From contig CAJWAW010000006.1 in NCBI GenBank assembly GCA_913020255.1, forward strand, positions 1-33,859: 33,859 bases of DNA, written 5' to 3'. The notes beneath the pieces were generated by a model that was not told the DNA's origin, made no database searches, and saw only the letters and a list, made by a program, of their open reading frames with translations. The stretch comes from an uncultured Fidelibacterota bacterium. GTDB taxonomy: Bacteria > Marinisomatota > Marinisomatia > SCGC-AAA003-L08 > GCA-002707645. Position 1 is the stretch's first letter; each line of letters starts with the position of its first letter. A program made the translations under genes and the position numbers. Shown piece after piece: positions 23,796 through 33,299 of this stretch.

Positions 23796-24560
23796 TTATC
23801 CTATAATATCTTCACCACCATCAATACGTAGTATATTTCCGGTCATCCAAGAATTATTACTTTTTGATAATAATGCTACATAGTCTGCTATATCTTCTGG
23901 TTTTGTTAATCGTCCTGATGGATTATGATTATTAGCATAATCAATCATTTTTTCATTGCCAGGAATCTTTCTTAAAGCTGGTGTGTCTGTTACTCCTGCC
24001 TGTATAGCATTTACTGCAATTCCTTCACTAGCAAGCTCAATAGCTAATTGCCTAGATGCAGACTCAAGTGCAGATTTTGCCATTGAAACTGCGCCATAAG
24101 AAGGCCATTGTCTGCGTCCTCCTGAGCTAGTCATAGAGAAAATTTGAGCTCCTTTTTGTAATAAATTAGCCTGATATAAATTTTGAGTCCAATATACTAA
24201 TGAGCTGCCCATAACATTAATAGTCATTTCAATATTTTTAGAATCTAATGAAGGTTCATCATTTTTAGATAGCATTGGCTTTAAAGTACCAAACGCTATA
24301 GAATGAATAAAAGTTTTTACCGTTCCTAAATCTTTTAAATTATTAATTACTTCTTGACGTTTTTCATCATTCATCGCATTCATTTTATGAAATTTTACTT
24401 CTACGTTTTGAGATTTTATATAAGATTCTAATTCATCTATCACTGATTGAGGTTTGCGTAAATAAATACCATAAATATTCATGCCAGATTCTGCTAATTT
24501 TTTGGCACACGCTGCACCAATTCCACTAGAAGCTCCTAAGATTAATGCCCATTTTTTCAT
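23796..24560 (-). CDS. Enoyl-[acyl-carrier-protein] reductase, FabL-type SDR
   Basis: This short-chain dehydrogenase-like protein of 254 residues has the nucleotide-binding GASSGIG at 9-15. Its active site is Tyr155-x6-Lys162 (SYGAVSMAKSA), not the Y-x3-K of ordinary SDRs. The Y-x6-K spacing is the mark of enoyl-ACP reductases FabI and FabL, and GASSGIG at the N-terminus favours FabL. The expected role is the last reduction in each fatty-acid elongation cycle, in the cytosol. It starts with AAAGGA upstream, heads the leftward run and precedes the selenoprotein candidate by 22 bases. No obvious functional link to the thioredoxin genes is seen. Confidence 0.83.
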   Translation of the reverse strand: MKKWALILGASSGIGAACAKKLAESGMNIYGIYLRKPQSVIDELESYIKSQNVEVKFHKMNAMNDEKRQEVINNLKDLGTVKTFIHSIAFGTLKPMLSKNDEPSLDSKNIEMTINVMGSSLVYWTQNLYQANLLQKGAQIFSMTSSGGRRQWPSYGAVSMAKSALESASRQLAIELASEGIAVNAIQAGVTDTPALRKIPGNEKMIDYANNHNPSGRLTKPEDIADYVALLSKSNNSWMTGNILRIDGGEDIIG

Positions 24561-24592
24561 TTTTTGATAATTCCTTTGTGAACTGAAGTAAA

Positions 24593-24598
24593 ATTATA
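24593..24598 (-). promoter_or_regulatory. Candidate -10 box upstream of the enoyl reductase/thioredoxin-dockerin run
   Basis: TATAAT on the minus strand lies about 33 bases before the ATG at 24560, with an AAAGGA ribosome site between. The -35 region has only TTTTGG at about 17 bases, a weak match. It sits in the 98-base divergent gap (24561-24658) shared with ychF. Confidence 0.35.
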
Positions 24599-24658
24599 AT
24601 AATTAAATAGTAATTCCAAAATAATTACAATTAATAATCTTATGTTGTAATTTATAGT

Positions 24659-25750
24659 ATGTCATTACGCATAGGAATAGTAGGATTACCAAATGTAGGC
24701 AAATCAACTTTGTTTAATGCGCTTACTAAATCAGGAATTGAAGCAGAAAATTATCCCTTCTGTACAATTGATCCAAATATTGGTATTGTAGAAGTCCCAG
24801 ATAAAAGATTAACAGAAATAGATGCGCTTATTAATTCAAAAAAAATTATTAAAACAGCTATTGAGTTTGTAGATATTGCAGGGTTAGTAAAAGGGGCCAG
24901 CCAAGGAGAGGGTTTAGGAAATAAATTTCTTTCGAATATTAGAAATGTAGATGCAATTATTCATGTAGTAAGATGTTATGAAAATGAAAATGTCACTCAT
25001 GTTGAAGGAAATATTGATCCAAAACGAGATATTGAAATTATTGAAACTGAATTAATTTTAAAAGATCTTGAAACCGTTACAAAGCGTATTGAAAAAATTA
25101 AACGAGATGTTAAAGCTGGCAGAAAACTAGAAGAAAATAAATTATTAGAAAACTTATTAAATCATCTAAATAATGGTAATAATTTAAATCAACTCGATAT
25201 TGAAAATGAATTAATGAAAGAATTAAATCTATTAACAGATAAACCAATATTATTTGTAGTCAATGTGAGTGAAGATGATATTATCCAAACAGAACATACG
25301 GAGCAATTAATTAAATTGCATGAATATTTAAATTCAAGAAATGAAAATTATATTAATATCTGTAGCTCTTTAGAACAAGAAATTTCAAATTTAGAAGAAG
25401 AAGAGCAAAAAGAATATTTAAAAGAATTTGGAGTGGAAGAGCCCGTATTAAATTCATTAATTCGAAAAGCATATAATATGCTATCTTTACATACATTTTT
25501 TACAGCAGGCCCTCAAGAAATAAGAGCATGGACTATTAAATTAAATGATACTGCCTATGATGCAGCAGGAAAAATTCATACTGATTTTCAAAAAGGATTT
25601 ATTAAAGCAGAAGTATACCATTTTTCTGATTTAGTAAAATATAAAGATGAGCTGGCTGTTAAAGAGGCTGGGCTAATTAAGCAAGAAGGTAAAGAGTATA
25701 TTGTTAAAGATGGTGATATTATGTTGTTTAAATTTAATGTAACTAGTTAA
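24659..25750 (+). CDS. ychF: Redox-regulated ribosome-binding ATPase YchF (OLA1 family)
   Basis: YchF is a cytosolic TRAFAC P-loop ATPase that binds ribosomes. The 363 residues match the universal family. They begin MSLRIGIVGLPNVGKSTLFN with the G1 loop, then ENYPFCTIDPN, DIAGLVKGASQGEGLGN (G3) and the non-canonical NxxE (VNVSED) in place of NKxD, which gives ATP rather than GTP preference. A C-terminal TGS domain follows, ending DGDIMLFKFNV. It is transcribed alone, divergent from the enoyl reductase and convergent with the rhomboid gene, overlapping the latter by eight bases. No ribosome site is clear before the ATG. Confidence 0.97.
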   Translation: MSLRIGIVGLPNVGKSTLFNALTKSGIEAENYPFCTIDPNIGIVEVPDKRLTEIDALINSKKIIKTAIEFVDIAGLVKGASQGEGLGNKFLSNIRNVDAIIHVVRCYENENVTHVEGNIDPKRDIEIIETELILKDLETVTKRIEKIKRDVKAGRKLEENKLLENLLNHLNNGNNLNQLDIENELMKELNLLTDKPILFVVNVSEDDIIQTEHTEQLIKLHEYLNSRNENYINICSSLEQEISNLEEEEQKEYLKEFGVEEPVLNSLIRKAYNMLSLHTFFTAGPQEIRAWTIKLNDTAYDAAGKIHTDFQKGFIKAEVYHFSDLVKYKDELAVKEAGLIKQEGKEYIVKDGDIMLFKFNVTS

Positions 25751-26525
25751 TATGATGATCTTTATTACGTTTTTGGCTTTCCTGAAATAAAATAGATTTT
25801 TCTTGTTCTGATAGACCATTCCATCCATCAATTTTTAATTTATCTAAAATATTGTCAACATCATTAGTGTTCAAATCATTATTAATATTAGAAGTTTTTC
25901 GAATTTTGATAAAAGGAATATATTGTAAAAAGTGGTGTCCAAATTTTAAGTATATAAAACCAAATAACATACCACCTAAATGCCCCACATGACTGATGTT
26001 ATCTACTGGGTTTCTAGCTAATTCTTGTGATAGCTCCATGAATATTAAAATTAAAATAGCATATTTAGCCTTCATAGGTATAAACCATAAAAATAATATT
26101 TGATTTGGATAAATATAACCATAAGCAAATAAAATAGCCATGATAGCACCACTAGCACCAATCGTGACAGCATCACTAAAAATATAAATCAATATCCCAG
26201 CACCAATACCAGTAATAAAATAATAGCTCACAAACTTAAGTGGCCCCCATATGGTTTCTAATCTTTTCCCAAACATCCATAATAAAAACATATTAAAAAA
26301 TAAATGAGTTAATCCCCCATGTAAAAACATATAAGTAATGGGTTGCCAGGGATAAAAATTTGTACTTGAAATACCAAATAATTGATGAATGCTCCACTGA
26401 TTATTTGTAATTAAATAAATAAATACATTAATAATAATAAGCAGAAAAACTGGGCTAAATTTGAATTGATTTTTTAAGCCATAAAAATCATTTTTAAACC
26501 CTTCGCTCTGGTATTGGTAGCGCAT
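25743..26525 (-). CDS. Rhomboid family intramembrane serine protease
   Basis: This 260-residue membrane protein has about six transmembrane segments. The catalytic dyad is visible: Ser125 in GASGA, and His182 in HVGHLGGMLFG. Asn78 in HLFFNMFLLWMFG provides the oxyanion-hole position. After the last membrane segment is a soluble tail of about 60 residues, including GWNGLSEQEKSILF, as in many bacterial rhomboids. It starts at the last base of the M24 peptidase stop and is last in the leftward run. Substrates cannot be inferred. Confidence 0.92.
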   Translation of the reverse strand: MRYQYQSEGFKNDFYGLKNQFKFSPVFLLIIINVFIYLITNNQWSIHQLFGISSTNFYPWQPITYMFLHGGLTHLFFNMFLLWMFGKRLETIWGPLKFVSYYFITGIGAGILIYIFSDAVTIGASGAIMAILFAYGYIYPNQILFLWFIPMKAKYAILILIFMELSQELARNPVDNISHVGHLGGMLFGFIYLKFGHHFLQYIPFIKIRKTSNINNDLNTNDVDNILDKLKIDGWNGLSEQEKSILFQESQKRNKDHHIN

Positions 26526-27607
26526 TATACTACAATTAATTCTTTGGTAGAATTATTCATTGGAATACAACCGTTTTTCTGAATTAAACAATCATCCTCA
26601 ATGCGTACTCCTCCCCAATCAGGGATATAAATACCGGGCTCGATAGTAATAACATGATTTTCTTCTAATAAACTTTGATTACTCTTATGAATACGAGGTA
26701 AAGTATGTACTTCTAATCCAATACCATGACCAGTTGAATGAGTAAAAAAATCTCCATAATTTTTATTTTCAATAATGCTTCTACAGGCAAAGTCTACGTC
26801 TGAACACTTTATACCAGATTTAGCGCTGGCAATACCATTTAAATTAGATTCTAAAACAATATCATATATTTCACGATGTTTTGAAGTAGGTTTTCCAACT
26901 ACAAGTGTTCTAGTCATATCTGCATGATAGCCATTATATAAAGCTCCAAAATCCATAACAATAAAATCACCTTTTATAAATTCACGCTCTGTAGGTCTTG
27001 CATGTGGTAAAGCAGATCTAGGGCCACCTGCAATAATTGATTCATAACTATCACCTTCAGCACCATTCATTTTGAATAAATAAGAAATACGAGTAGCAAT
27101 ATACTTCTCTGTAACTCCTTCTTTAATTTCTGGAAGAATTTTAGTAAATACTTCATCTGTAATTTCAATTGCTGTTTTTAGTGAATCAATTTCTGTAGAG
27201 TCTTTAACAGCAGCAATATTTTCAACTATAGATTCTGTAGAAACCCAAGAAATATTTGATAAGCTTTTAGATAGTGCTTCATAATAAGAGAATGACATAT
27301 GTTGTGATTCAAATCCAATATTTAAATTATCCTGATTAAATATTTTTTGTTCTTTAATTGCATCAAAATATCCTGAGCTAATAATTGTAATCTTTGAATC
27401 ATGAACTTGCTCTTGAGATTGCTGTATATATCTACCATCAGTAAAGAAAAAAGATTCATTATTATATATAATTAATAATCCTGCTGAACCAGTAAAACCA
27501 GTTAAATATCTAATATTAGTAAGATTTGTAATATAAAAACCATCATAACCAGCTTTAGAAAGTGAGGTATATAATTTATTTAAACGGCTATTAAAAATAG
27601 AGCTCAT
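26525..27607 (-). CDS. M24 aminopeptidase P family protein, short form
   Basis: This 360-residue peptidase has an N-terminal creatinase-like domain (about 1-130) and a pita-bread catalytic domain. The five metal ligands are Asp219, Asp230 (GYHADMTRT), His294 (HSTGHGIGLEVH), Glu323 (TIEPGIYIP) and Glu337 (GGVRIEDD). The short form is the type often annotated as Xaa-Pro peptidase (YqhT/PepQ-like). It overlaps the upstream TPR gene by four bases and touches the rhomboid gene. It is distinct from the longer M24 enzyme at 16860-18233. Confidence 0.92.
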   Translation of the reverse strand: MSSIFNSRLNKLYTSLSKAGYDGFYITNLTNIRYLTGFTGSAGLLIIYNNESFFFTDGRYIQQSQEQVHDSKITIISSGYFDAIKEQKIFNQDNLNIGFESQHMSFSYYEALSKSLSNISWVSTESIVENIAAVKDSTEIDSLKTAIEITDEVFTKILPEIKEGVTEKYIATRISYLFKMNGAEGDSYESIIAGGPRSALPHARPTEREFIKGDFIVMDFGALYNGYHADMTRTLVVGKPTSKHREIYDIVLESNLNGIASAKSGIKCSDVDFACRSIIENKNYGDFFTHSTGHGIGLEVHTLPRIHKSNQSLLEENHVITIEPGIYIPDWGGVRIEDDCLIQKNGCIPMNNSTKELIVV

Positions 27608-28221
27608 TTGCTAATTAATTGATTAATAGAATCAAGTTCTTTTTTATAAAACTTTGATTCTATTTTTTTTGTTGTATTCAAACCATTTAATACACTAATA
27701 GCTTGTTGATAATACTTTTGATTTTTTAAAACCTCATAAAAGGTAATTGATAGAATGTTCTCATTAACACTAAATGTATCTATTTTAGAATCCTGAGTTT
27801 GAACATTTAAATTATCTTGATTATTATTAAGCCATTGATGTGCAAAAACATCATCGGGAGTGTTATTTAATAAAAAATCAATAATTTTTTTTGTTTCTTG
27901 TGTGCTTCGATTTAAAAAATCACGTACCTCAATTAATAATTTGGTTGCCTTCATTAAAGTAGGGTCTGATTTATAAATCTTCTTTAAAATACGTTCAGAT
28001 TTAACAGCATATCCTTCTATTAATTCAATTTTTGCTAAAATATATTCAGCTTCTAAATTGTTAGATTGATTTTTTAACCCAATTTCACATACTTGTCGAG
28101 CACGATCAAAATCATGTTCAGAAAAATATAAATCTGCTAACAAAGGAAAGGTGGGATTTGAAAAGTCTTGTGCAAATTTATGCTCTAATTGTGTTTTACT
28201 ATATTCTTTTGTAGATGTCAT
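27604..28221 (-). CDS. TPR-repeat protein of unknown function
   Basis: This 205-residue protein has no signal peptide and two or three tetratricopeptide-like helical pairs in its first 110 residues (for example FPLLADLYFSEHDFDRARQV followed by an NNLEAEYILAKIELIEGY unit). A less regular helical C-terminus follows. It probably serves as a protein-interaction scaffold in the cytosol. Its ATG shares one base with the end of the B12-binding gene, and its stop overlaps the M24 peptidase start. In FCB genomes TPR proteins often sit beside B12-binding subunits, but a direct link is not shown here. Confidence 0.75.
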   Translation of the reverse strand: MTSTKEYSKTQLEHKFAQDFSNPTFPLLADLYFSEHDFDRARQVCEIGLKNQSNNLEAEYILAKIELIEGYAVKSERILKKIYKSDPTLMKATKLLIEVRDFLNRSTQETKKIIDFLLNNTPDDVFAHQWLNNNQDNLNVQTQDSKIDTFSVNENILSITFYEVLKNQKYYQQAISVLNGLNTTKKIESKFYKKELDSINQLISK

Positions 28222-28625
28222 TATGACCTATTCTTGGAAACCCAATCTTCAATATATTGTTTAGACTCTTCTATTGAGGTCCCGGGAGTAAATAACTTTC
28301 CTACACCTATTTTCCCTAATTTTTCAATATCTTCTTCAGGAATAATTCCACCACCAGTTACTAATATATCATCTATACCTTCTTCTTTTAAGAGCTCTAA
28401 TACTTTTGTAAAAATTGTCATATGAGCTCCACTTAATATAGATAATGCAATCACATCTGCATCTTCTTGAATTGCAGCATTCACAATCATAGAAGGGCTT
28501 TGTCTTAGCCCTAAATAAATGACTTCCATCCCAGAATCACGAAATGCTTTAGCAAGTATTTTAATTCCACGATCATGTCCATCTAATCCTGGTTTTGCCA
28601 TTACTATTCTAATTCGTTTATTCAT
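28221..28625 (-). CDS. Stand-alone cobalamin-binding domain protein (methylmalonyl-CoA mutase small-subunit type)
   Basis: This 134-residue protein is a complete B12-binding Rossmann-like domain. It has the base-off cobalamin motif Asp15-x-His17-x2-Gly20 ([10 protein letters not shown]), the conserved SILSGAH segment and the GGGIIPEED loop. The sequence is that of the C-terminal domain of methylmalonyl-CoA mutase, encoded as a separate gene as in archaea and some bacteria. The large catalytic subunit is not in this window. It overlaps dtd by four bases and the TPR gene by one. Confidence 0.92.
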   Translation of the reverse strand: MNKRIRIVMAKPGLDGHDRGIKILAKAFRDSGMEVIYLGLRQSPSMIVNAAIQEDADVIALSILSGAHMTIFTKVLELLKEEGIDDILVTGGGIIPEEDIEKLGKIGVGKLFTPGTSIEESKQYIEDWVSKNRS

Positions 28626-29065
28626 ACATCATATCCTAATAAAATTGTTACTGGTCCATCGTTAATAAAGTCTAATTCCATATGGGCTCCAAATCTACCT
28701 TTTTTTACATTAATCTCATAGTTTTTTAATTTTTCAAAAAATATGCGATATAAGTTCTTAGAAAGCTCTGGTTCAGCAGCATTAACATAACTTGGTCTGT
28801 TTCCTTTTTTAGTATTCGCTAATAATGTAAATTGACTAACTAATAATATTTCACCTTTAATATCTAATAATGATTGATTCATTTTTTGATTATGGTCATT
28901 AAAAATCCGCATGTTTACAATTTTTTTTACATAATAATCTAATAAATCTGTTGTATCACCTTTTTCAATGCCAATTAATACTACTAACCCTTTAGCAATA
29001 GAAGAATAAACTTTTTGCTCTATGATAACTGAGGCTTTCGAAGTTCTTTGTATAACAAACTTCAT
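28622..29065 (-). CDS. dtd: D-aminoacyl-tRNA deacylase
   Basis: Dtd removes D-amino acids mis-attached to tRNA. It shows the family markers SQFTLLA with a following GNRPSY, and the C-terminal NDGPVTI (the NxPxT proofreading motif). The chosen ATG at 29065 gives 147 residues beginning [13 protein letters not shown], the standard N-terminus. It shares one base with the dnaE stop (TAATG). A GTG at 29077 would add four unusual residues and is rejected. It ends overlapping the B12-binding gene by four bases. Confidence 0.95.
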   Translation of the reverse strand: MKFVIQRTSKASVIIEQKVYSSIAKGLVVLIGIEKGDTTDLLDYYVKKIVNMRIFNDHNQKMNQSLLDIKGEILLVSQFTLLANTKKGNRPSYVNAAEPELSKNLYRIFFEKLKNYEINVKKGRFGAHMELDFINDGPVTILLGYDV

Positions 29066-32000
29066 TATGAAATCCACACATTCTTTACACCAATTTTGCT
29101 TTGCAACATTTTAACACACTCTAATTCATTAGAAATAAAAATATGATCTGACTGAATTTTATTTACTGTTCCTTTATTATTAACAAGGTGTAATATTAAA
29201 GCACATTTCCCTGGAAATTTTGTCGCAATTTCATATAAATCATTTGTAATACCTGAATCACTTATTTCAAAATCTATTTTAATGTTTACTTTATTAGAAA
29301 ATTTTGATCGTATATCAGACATATTATAGATTTTTTTTGTAATCACTTTAAATGAGTCATCATCATCTTTTTTAGAAGGTTCCCCTTCAATATATATAAT
29401 GTTATCATTAATTAAAAAATCTCTATACTTAATGTATACATCGCTAAATGTAAATAATTCTACAATTGCGCCATTATAACATTCTAATCTAGCAATACAC
29501 CATGGGTTGTTTTTTTTATCATATAATACTTTCGCATCAAAAATTCTACCTCCAATCTTATAATTAGATTGATTGAAACTTTTATTATTTTGTACACCAA
29601 AATTTGTAAAAACTGTCAAATCATCTATATGTCTTTCAAGTGGATTCCCAGATAAATAAAAACCTAATACATCTTTTTCATAATTTAATTTTTCAGTTTC
29701 AGACCAATCATCTATTTGGGGTAATGGCTTTTTAGTATAAGTAGTATTTTGTACTTCACTAGAAAACAGGCTAGATTGAGATGAATTAATATCCTCATTA
29801 TATTTTTGTCCAAATTTTAACGCATCATTAATAATTTGATATTTTTGTGCCCTATTTCCTTCTAATTGATCGCATGCTCCGGCTTTAATTAAGCTTTCTA
29901 AAACTTTTTTGTTCATTGCTTGAGAGCCTATTTTACATAAATCAAAGATTGTTTTAAATGTACCATTTTTATTTCGATAGGCCACTAATTGTTCAATAGA
30001 TTTATATCCAACATTTTTAATGCCTGCTAATCCATAAGCAATATTAGCACCATCTATTGCTATAAACTCTGTATTTGAAGTATTAACATCAGGTTCTAAA
30101 ATATTAATTTCTAATGATTTTGAATTTCTTAATAATTTAATAATGCTATCTGTATTTAATAAATCAGAAGATAAATTCGATGCCATAAATTCTGCAGGAT
30201 AATGAGTTTTAAGCCATGCGGTCTGGTAGGCAATAACTGAGTATGCTGCGGAATGGCTCTTATTAAATCCATATTCTGCAAACTTAGCTAATAAATCAAA
30301 TATTTCAATTGCTAAATCTTGTGATAATCCTTTATTCTCAGCACCTTTTATAAAATCAATTTTAAAAGTAGCCATTAAATCTTTCTTCTTTTTACCCATA
30401 GCTTTTCTCATTTCATCTGATTGAGCTAAAGTAAAACCACCTATTGCAGAACCAATTTGCATTACTTGTTCTTGGTAAACAATTATTCCATATGTTTCTT
30501 TTAGAATAGGTTCTAAATCAGGATGTAAATATTCAATATTTTTATTATTATTTTTTCTAGCAATAAATTCAGGAATATTTGCCATGGGTCCCGGTCTATA
30601 TAATGAATTCATTGCAATTAAATCCTCAATAGAAGAGGGGTTTAATTTCTTTAAATAATCGCGCATTCCTCGAGATTCAAATTGGAAAATGCCCACAGTA
30701 TTTCCAGAAGCAAATAATTTATATACGTCTTTATCACATAAATCAATAGTATCAATATTAATTAAAGTAGAATGATTGCGATGAATCATTTTAATTGTTT
30801 TATTAATAACAGTTAAATTTCTTAAACCTAAAAAATCCATTTTTAATAGACCCATTTCTTCTAATGAGTTCATTTCAATTTGTGTAGTGATATCATTAGT
30901 AGATGGGTTTTTAAATAAAGGAACATATTGCATTAATGGACCGGGCGCAATTACAATACCAGCAGCATGTGTAGAAGCATGTCGATGCAAACCTTCTAAT
31001 TTTTTAGAATGCTTGATGAGTGTATTACAAGTATTATCTTGTTTAATTAATTTGGCTAAATCTTTATTTAATTTTTGAGCTTTATCAATAGTCATTTTTA
31101 AATCATCAGGAATCATTTTTGCAATTTTATCTACTTCACCATAACTCATTCCTAATACTCTACCAACATCACGAATTACTGATTTAGCTTTCATGCTACC
31201 AAAAGTAATAATCTGAGCAACGGATTTTTCACCATACTGTTTTTTAATATAATTAATTACCTTTTCACGTCCTTCAATACAAAAATCAATATCAATATCA
31301 GGCATAGAAATACGATCTGGATTTAAAAATCTTTCAAAAATTAAATTATATTTTAATGGATCTAAATTAGTAATGCCTGTCAAATATGATACTAAAGAAC
31401 CTACTGCTGAACCTCGCCCGACTCCAACTGGAATATCATTATCTTTAGCATATTGCACAAAATCTTGCGTAATTAAAAAATAGCTGGCAAAGCCCATTTT
31501 AGATATAATATCTAACTCATATTTTAATCTATCAATAATAACATCATCTGATTTATCATATTTTTTTAAGATTGCATTATGACATAATTCATGCAAATAT
31601 TCATCAGCGTTTGAAGATGGAGATGATTGAGGAATATCAAATGGAGGTAAAAATAATTCACCCATTTTTATATCTATATTACATTCAGATGCTATCTTTA
31701 TAGAATTTGCAATTGCATCAGGAAAATCCTGAAATAAATCACACATTTCATCTGCTGATTTAATATAATATTCATTAGAGTATGCAATCGGGCGATTAGG
31801 GTCATTAATAGTTTGCCCAGATCCAATACATCGGATTATATCACATGATTCTGCATCTTCTTCAAAAGTATAATATGTATCATTTGTTGCAACCAAAGGA
31901 ATTGATAATTCGTTTGATAATTGATTTAATATATTAAGAGATTCAATCTCTTCCGGAATTCCATGATTTTGAATTTCTAAATAAAAATTTTGCTCAAAAA

Positions 32001-32466
32001 TTTCTTTATAGGCCAGTGCTGCTTTGTGTGCATTTTTATAATCACCACCTGAAGCATAATGTGCAATTTCACCATTTAATCCCGCTGATAAGGCAATTAA
32101 TCCATCTTTATATTTAATCAAAGTATCTTGATCAATCATAGGAGTGCCGTGATGTACATTAATATGACTTAATGAAACTAATTTCATTAGATTTAAATAC
32201 CCTTCATTATTTTTTGCTAATAATACTAAAGCAAATGAAGAAAGTGTGTTATGTGCTAATTGAATTTCACAGCCAATAATTGGTTTAATATCATTTTTAT
32301 TAGCATACTTATAAAAATCAATCATTGAAAATAAATTCCCTTTTTCAGTCAGGGCAATTGAGTCCATAGATAAGCTTTTTGCTCGATCTACAATAGATTT
32401 AATCGATTGAGAAGAATCAAGTAATGAAAAATCTGAATGATTATGTAAATGTATAAATGATTTCAT
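29065..32466 (-). CDS. dnaE: DNA polymerase III alpha subunit
   Basis: DnaE is the replicative polymerase subunit. The 1133 residues match the family. An N-terminal PHP domain at 1-270 starts FIHLHNHSDFSLLD. The palm carries catalytic Asp390 and Asp392 in MPDIDIDF, the VGRGSAVGSL and GLHRHASTHAAG motifs are present, and a tandem HhH, an OB fold and a C-terminal domain follow. In the PHP domain the usual TDHGN is TEKGN (Glu41, Lys42), so several metal ligands are lost and nuclease activity is doubtful. It is followed directly by dtd and begins five bases after the UbiA gene. Confidence 0.97.
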   Translation of the reverse strand: MKSFIHLHNHSDFSLLDSSQSIKSIVDRAKSLSMDSIALTEKGNLFSMIDFYKYANKNDIKPIIGCEIQLAHNTLSSFALVLLAKNNEGYLNLMKLVSLSHINVHHGTPMIDQDTLIKYKDGLIALSAGLNGEIAHYASGGDYKNAHKAALAYKEIFEQNFYLEIQNHGIPEEIESLNILNQLSNELSIPLVATNDTYYTFEEDAESCDIIRCIGSGQTINDPNRPIAYSNEYYIKSADEMCDLFQDFPDAIANSIKIASECNIDIKMGELFLPPFDIPQSSPSSNADEYLHELCHNAILKKYDKSDDVIIDRLKYELDIISKMGFASYFLITQDFVQYAKDNDIPVGVGRGSAVGSLVSYLTGITNLDPLKYNLIFERFLNPDRISMPDIDIDFCIEGREKVINYIKKQYGEKSVAQIITFGSMKAKSVIRDVGRVLGMSYGEVDKIAKMIPDDLKMTIDKAQKLNKDLAKLIKQDNTCNTLIKHSKKLEGLHRHASTHAAGIVIAPGPLMQYVPLFKNPSTNDITTQIEMNSLEEMGLLKMDFLGLRNLTVINKTIKMIHRNHSTLINIDTIDLCDKDVYKLFASGNTVGIFQFESRGMRDYLKKLNPSSIEDLIAMNSLYRPGPMANIPEFIARKNNNKNIEYLHPDLEPILKETYGIIVYQEQVMQIGSAIGGFTLAQSDEMRKAMGKKKKDLMATFKIDFIKGAENKGLSQDLAIEIFDLLAKFAEYGFNKSHSAAYSVIAYQTAWLKTHYPAEFMASNLSSDLLNTDSIIKLLRNSKSLEINILEPDVNTSNTEFIAIDGANIAYGLAGIKNVGYKSIEQLVAYRNKNGTFKTIFDLCKIGSQAMNKKVLESLIKAGACDQLEGNRAQKYQIINDALKFGQKYNEDINSSQSSLFSSEVQNTTYTKKPLPQIDDWSETEKLNYEKDVLGFYLSGNPLERHIDDLTVFTNFGVQNNKSFNQSNYKIGGRIFDAKVLYDKKNNPWCIARLECYNGAIVELFTFSDVYIKYRDFLINDNIIYIEGEPSKKDDDDSFKVITKKIYNMSDIRSKFSNKVNIKIDFEISDSGITNDLYEIATKFPGKCALILHLVNNKGTVNKIQSDHIFISNELECVKMLQSKIGVKNVWIS

Positions 32467-32471
32467 AATAA

Positions 32472-33299
32472 TTAAATAGTTGCTAAATAAATTACTATCA
32501 CCCCAAAGATAGTAATCAATTTTAAAACTTTAGCAAGATATATGCAATAAGTTGCCGTTTTATTTTTTGAAAATTGATATAAATGATAAATTAAAGGTAA
32601 TACTACAAATATTAAGAGAGAAATCAAATATTGCATATTATATAAAGTAGTAAAATAGAAAGCAATACTAATTAGTACAAAGCTGATAAAAATAATTACC
32701 TTAAATGTTGTATGTATTCCAAATTTGACAGGTAAGGTATGAATATTAAATTGTTTGTCTCCCTTTAAATCAGCAATATCTTTAACTAATTCTCTAATTA
32801 ACATTAATAAAAATGCCAATAAGGCTGGAGGGATAATTAATGCAATATCACCATTTAAATAACTGCTGGTGGTTATAAAAACCATACTTAATATAAATGA
32901 TACAATTATATTGCCTAAAAGGGCAATCTTCTTAAAAATAGGCGTATAAAAAATGATTAGTGGTAAATTGATAAATAAAATTAAATAACGTGTTATAGAG
33001 TTGAAATTGTAATTAAAAATCATAAACAAAGAAATACATAGTAATACAATAGCATATATAATTGCATGCCAATGCTTCATCAATCCAGATGATAGTGGGC
33101 GCTCTAAATTATTAGCAGCATCAATTTGATAATCAAAAATATCATTTAAAATATTTGAAAAACCAACTAAGCATAAAATCACTATTATAAAGGGTATCAA
33201 TGAATAAGATAAATCATCAATAATCAGCGCAGATAACAAAACGCATATCAATGTTATGAATAAGTTTACAGGTCTTAATATTTTAATAAAATTAATCAT
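32472..33299 (-). CDS. UbiA family prenyltransferase (digeranylgeranylglyceryl-phosphate synthase-like)
   Basis: This 275-residue membrane protein has about eight or nine transmembrane segments. It carries the two Asp-rich motifs of UbiA enzymes: NDIFDYQID at 52-60 (Asn52, Asp53, Asp56, Asp60) and RELVKDIADLKGD at 169-181 (Asp174, Asp177, Asp181). The second motif and the TLPVKFG that follows resemble DGGGP synthase-like UbiA proteins common in Bacteroidetes and relatives. MenA or UbiA proper would be alternatives. The substrate is a polyprenyl diphosphate, and the acceptor is not known. Its ATG shares one base with the prmC stop. Confidence 0.85.
   Translation of the reverse strand: MINFIKILRPVNLFITLICVLLSALIIDDLSYSLIPFIIVILCLVGFSNILNDIFDYQIDAANNLERPLSSGLMKHWHAIIYAIVLLCISLFMIFNYNFNSITRYLILFINLPLIIFYTPIFKKIALLGNIIVSFILSMVFITTSSYLNGDIALIIPPALLAFLLMLIRELVKDIADLKGDKQFNIHTLPVKFGIHTTFKVIIFISFVLISIAFYFTTLYNMQYLISLLIFVVLPLIYHLYQFSKNKTATYCIYLAKVLKLITIFGVIVIYLATI

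Noticed and set aside
24653..24658. TATAGT just before ychF as a -10 promoter box
   Set aside because: It abuts the ATG, so transcription would begin inside the gene. It is most likely a chance match in AT-rich DNA.
29065..29077. GTG at 29077 as the dtd start
   Set aside because: It adds four residues (MDFI) not seen in the family. The ATG at 29065 gives the standard MKFVIQR start and a TAATG junction with dnaE.
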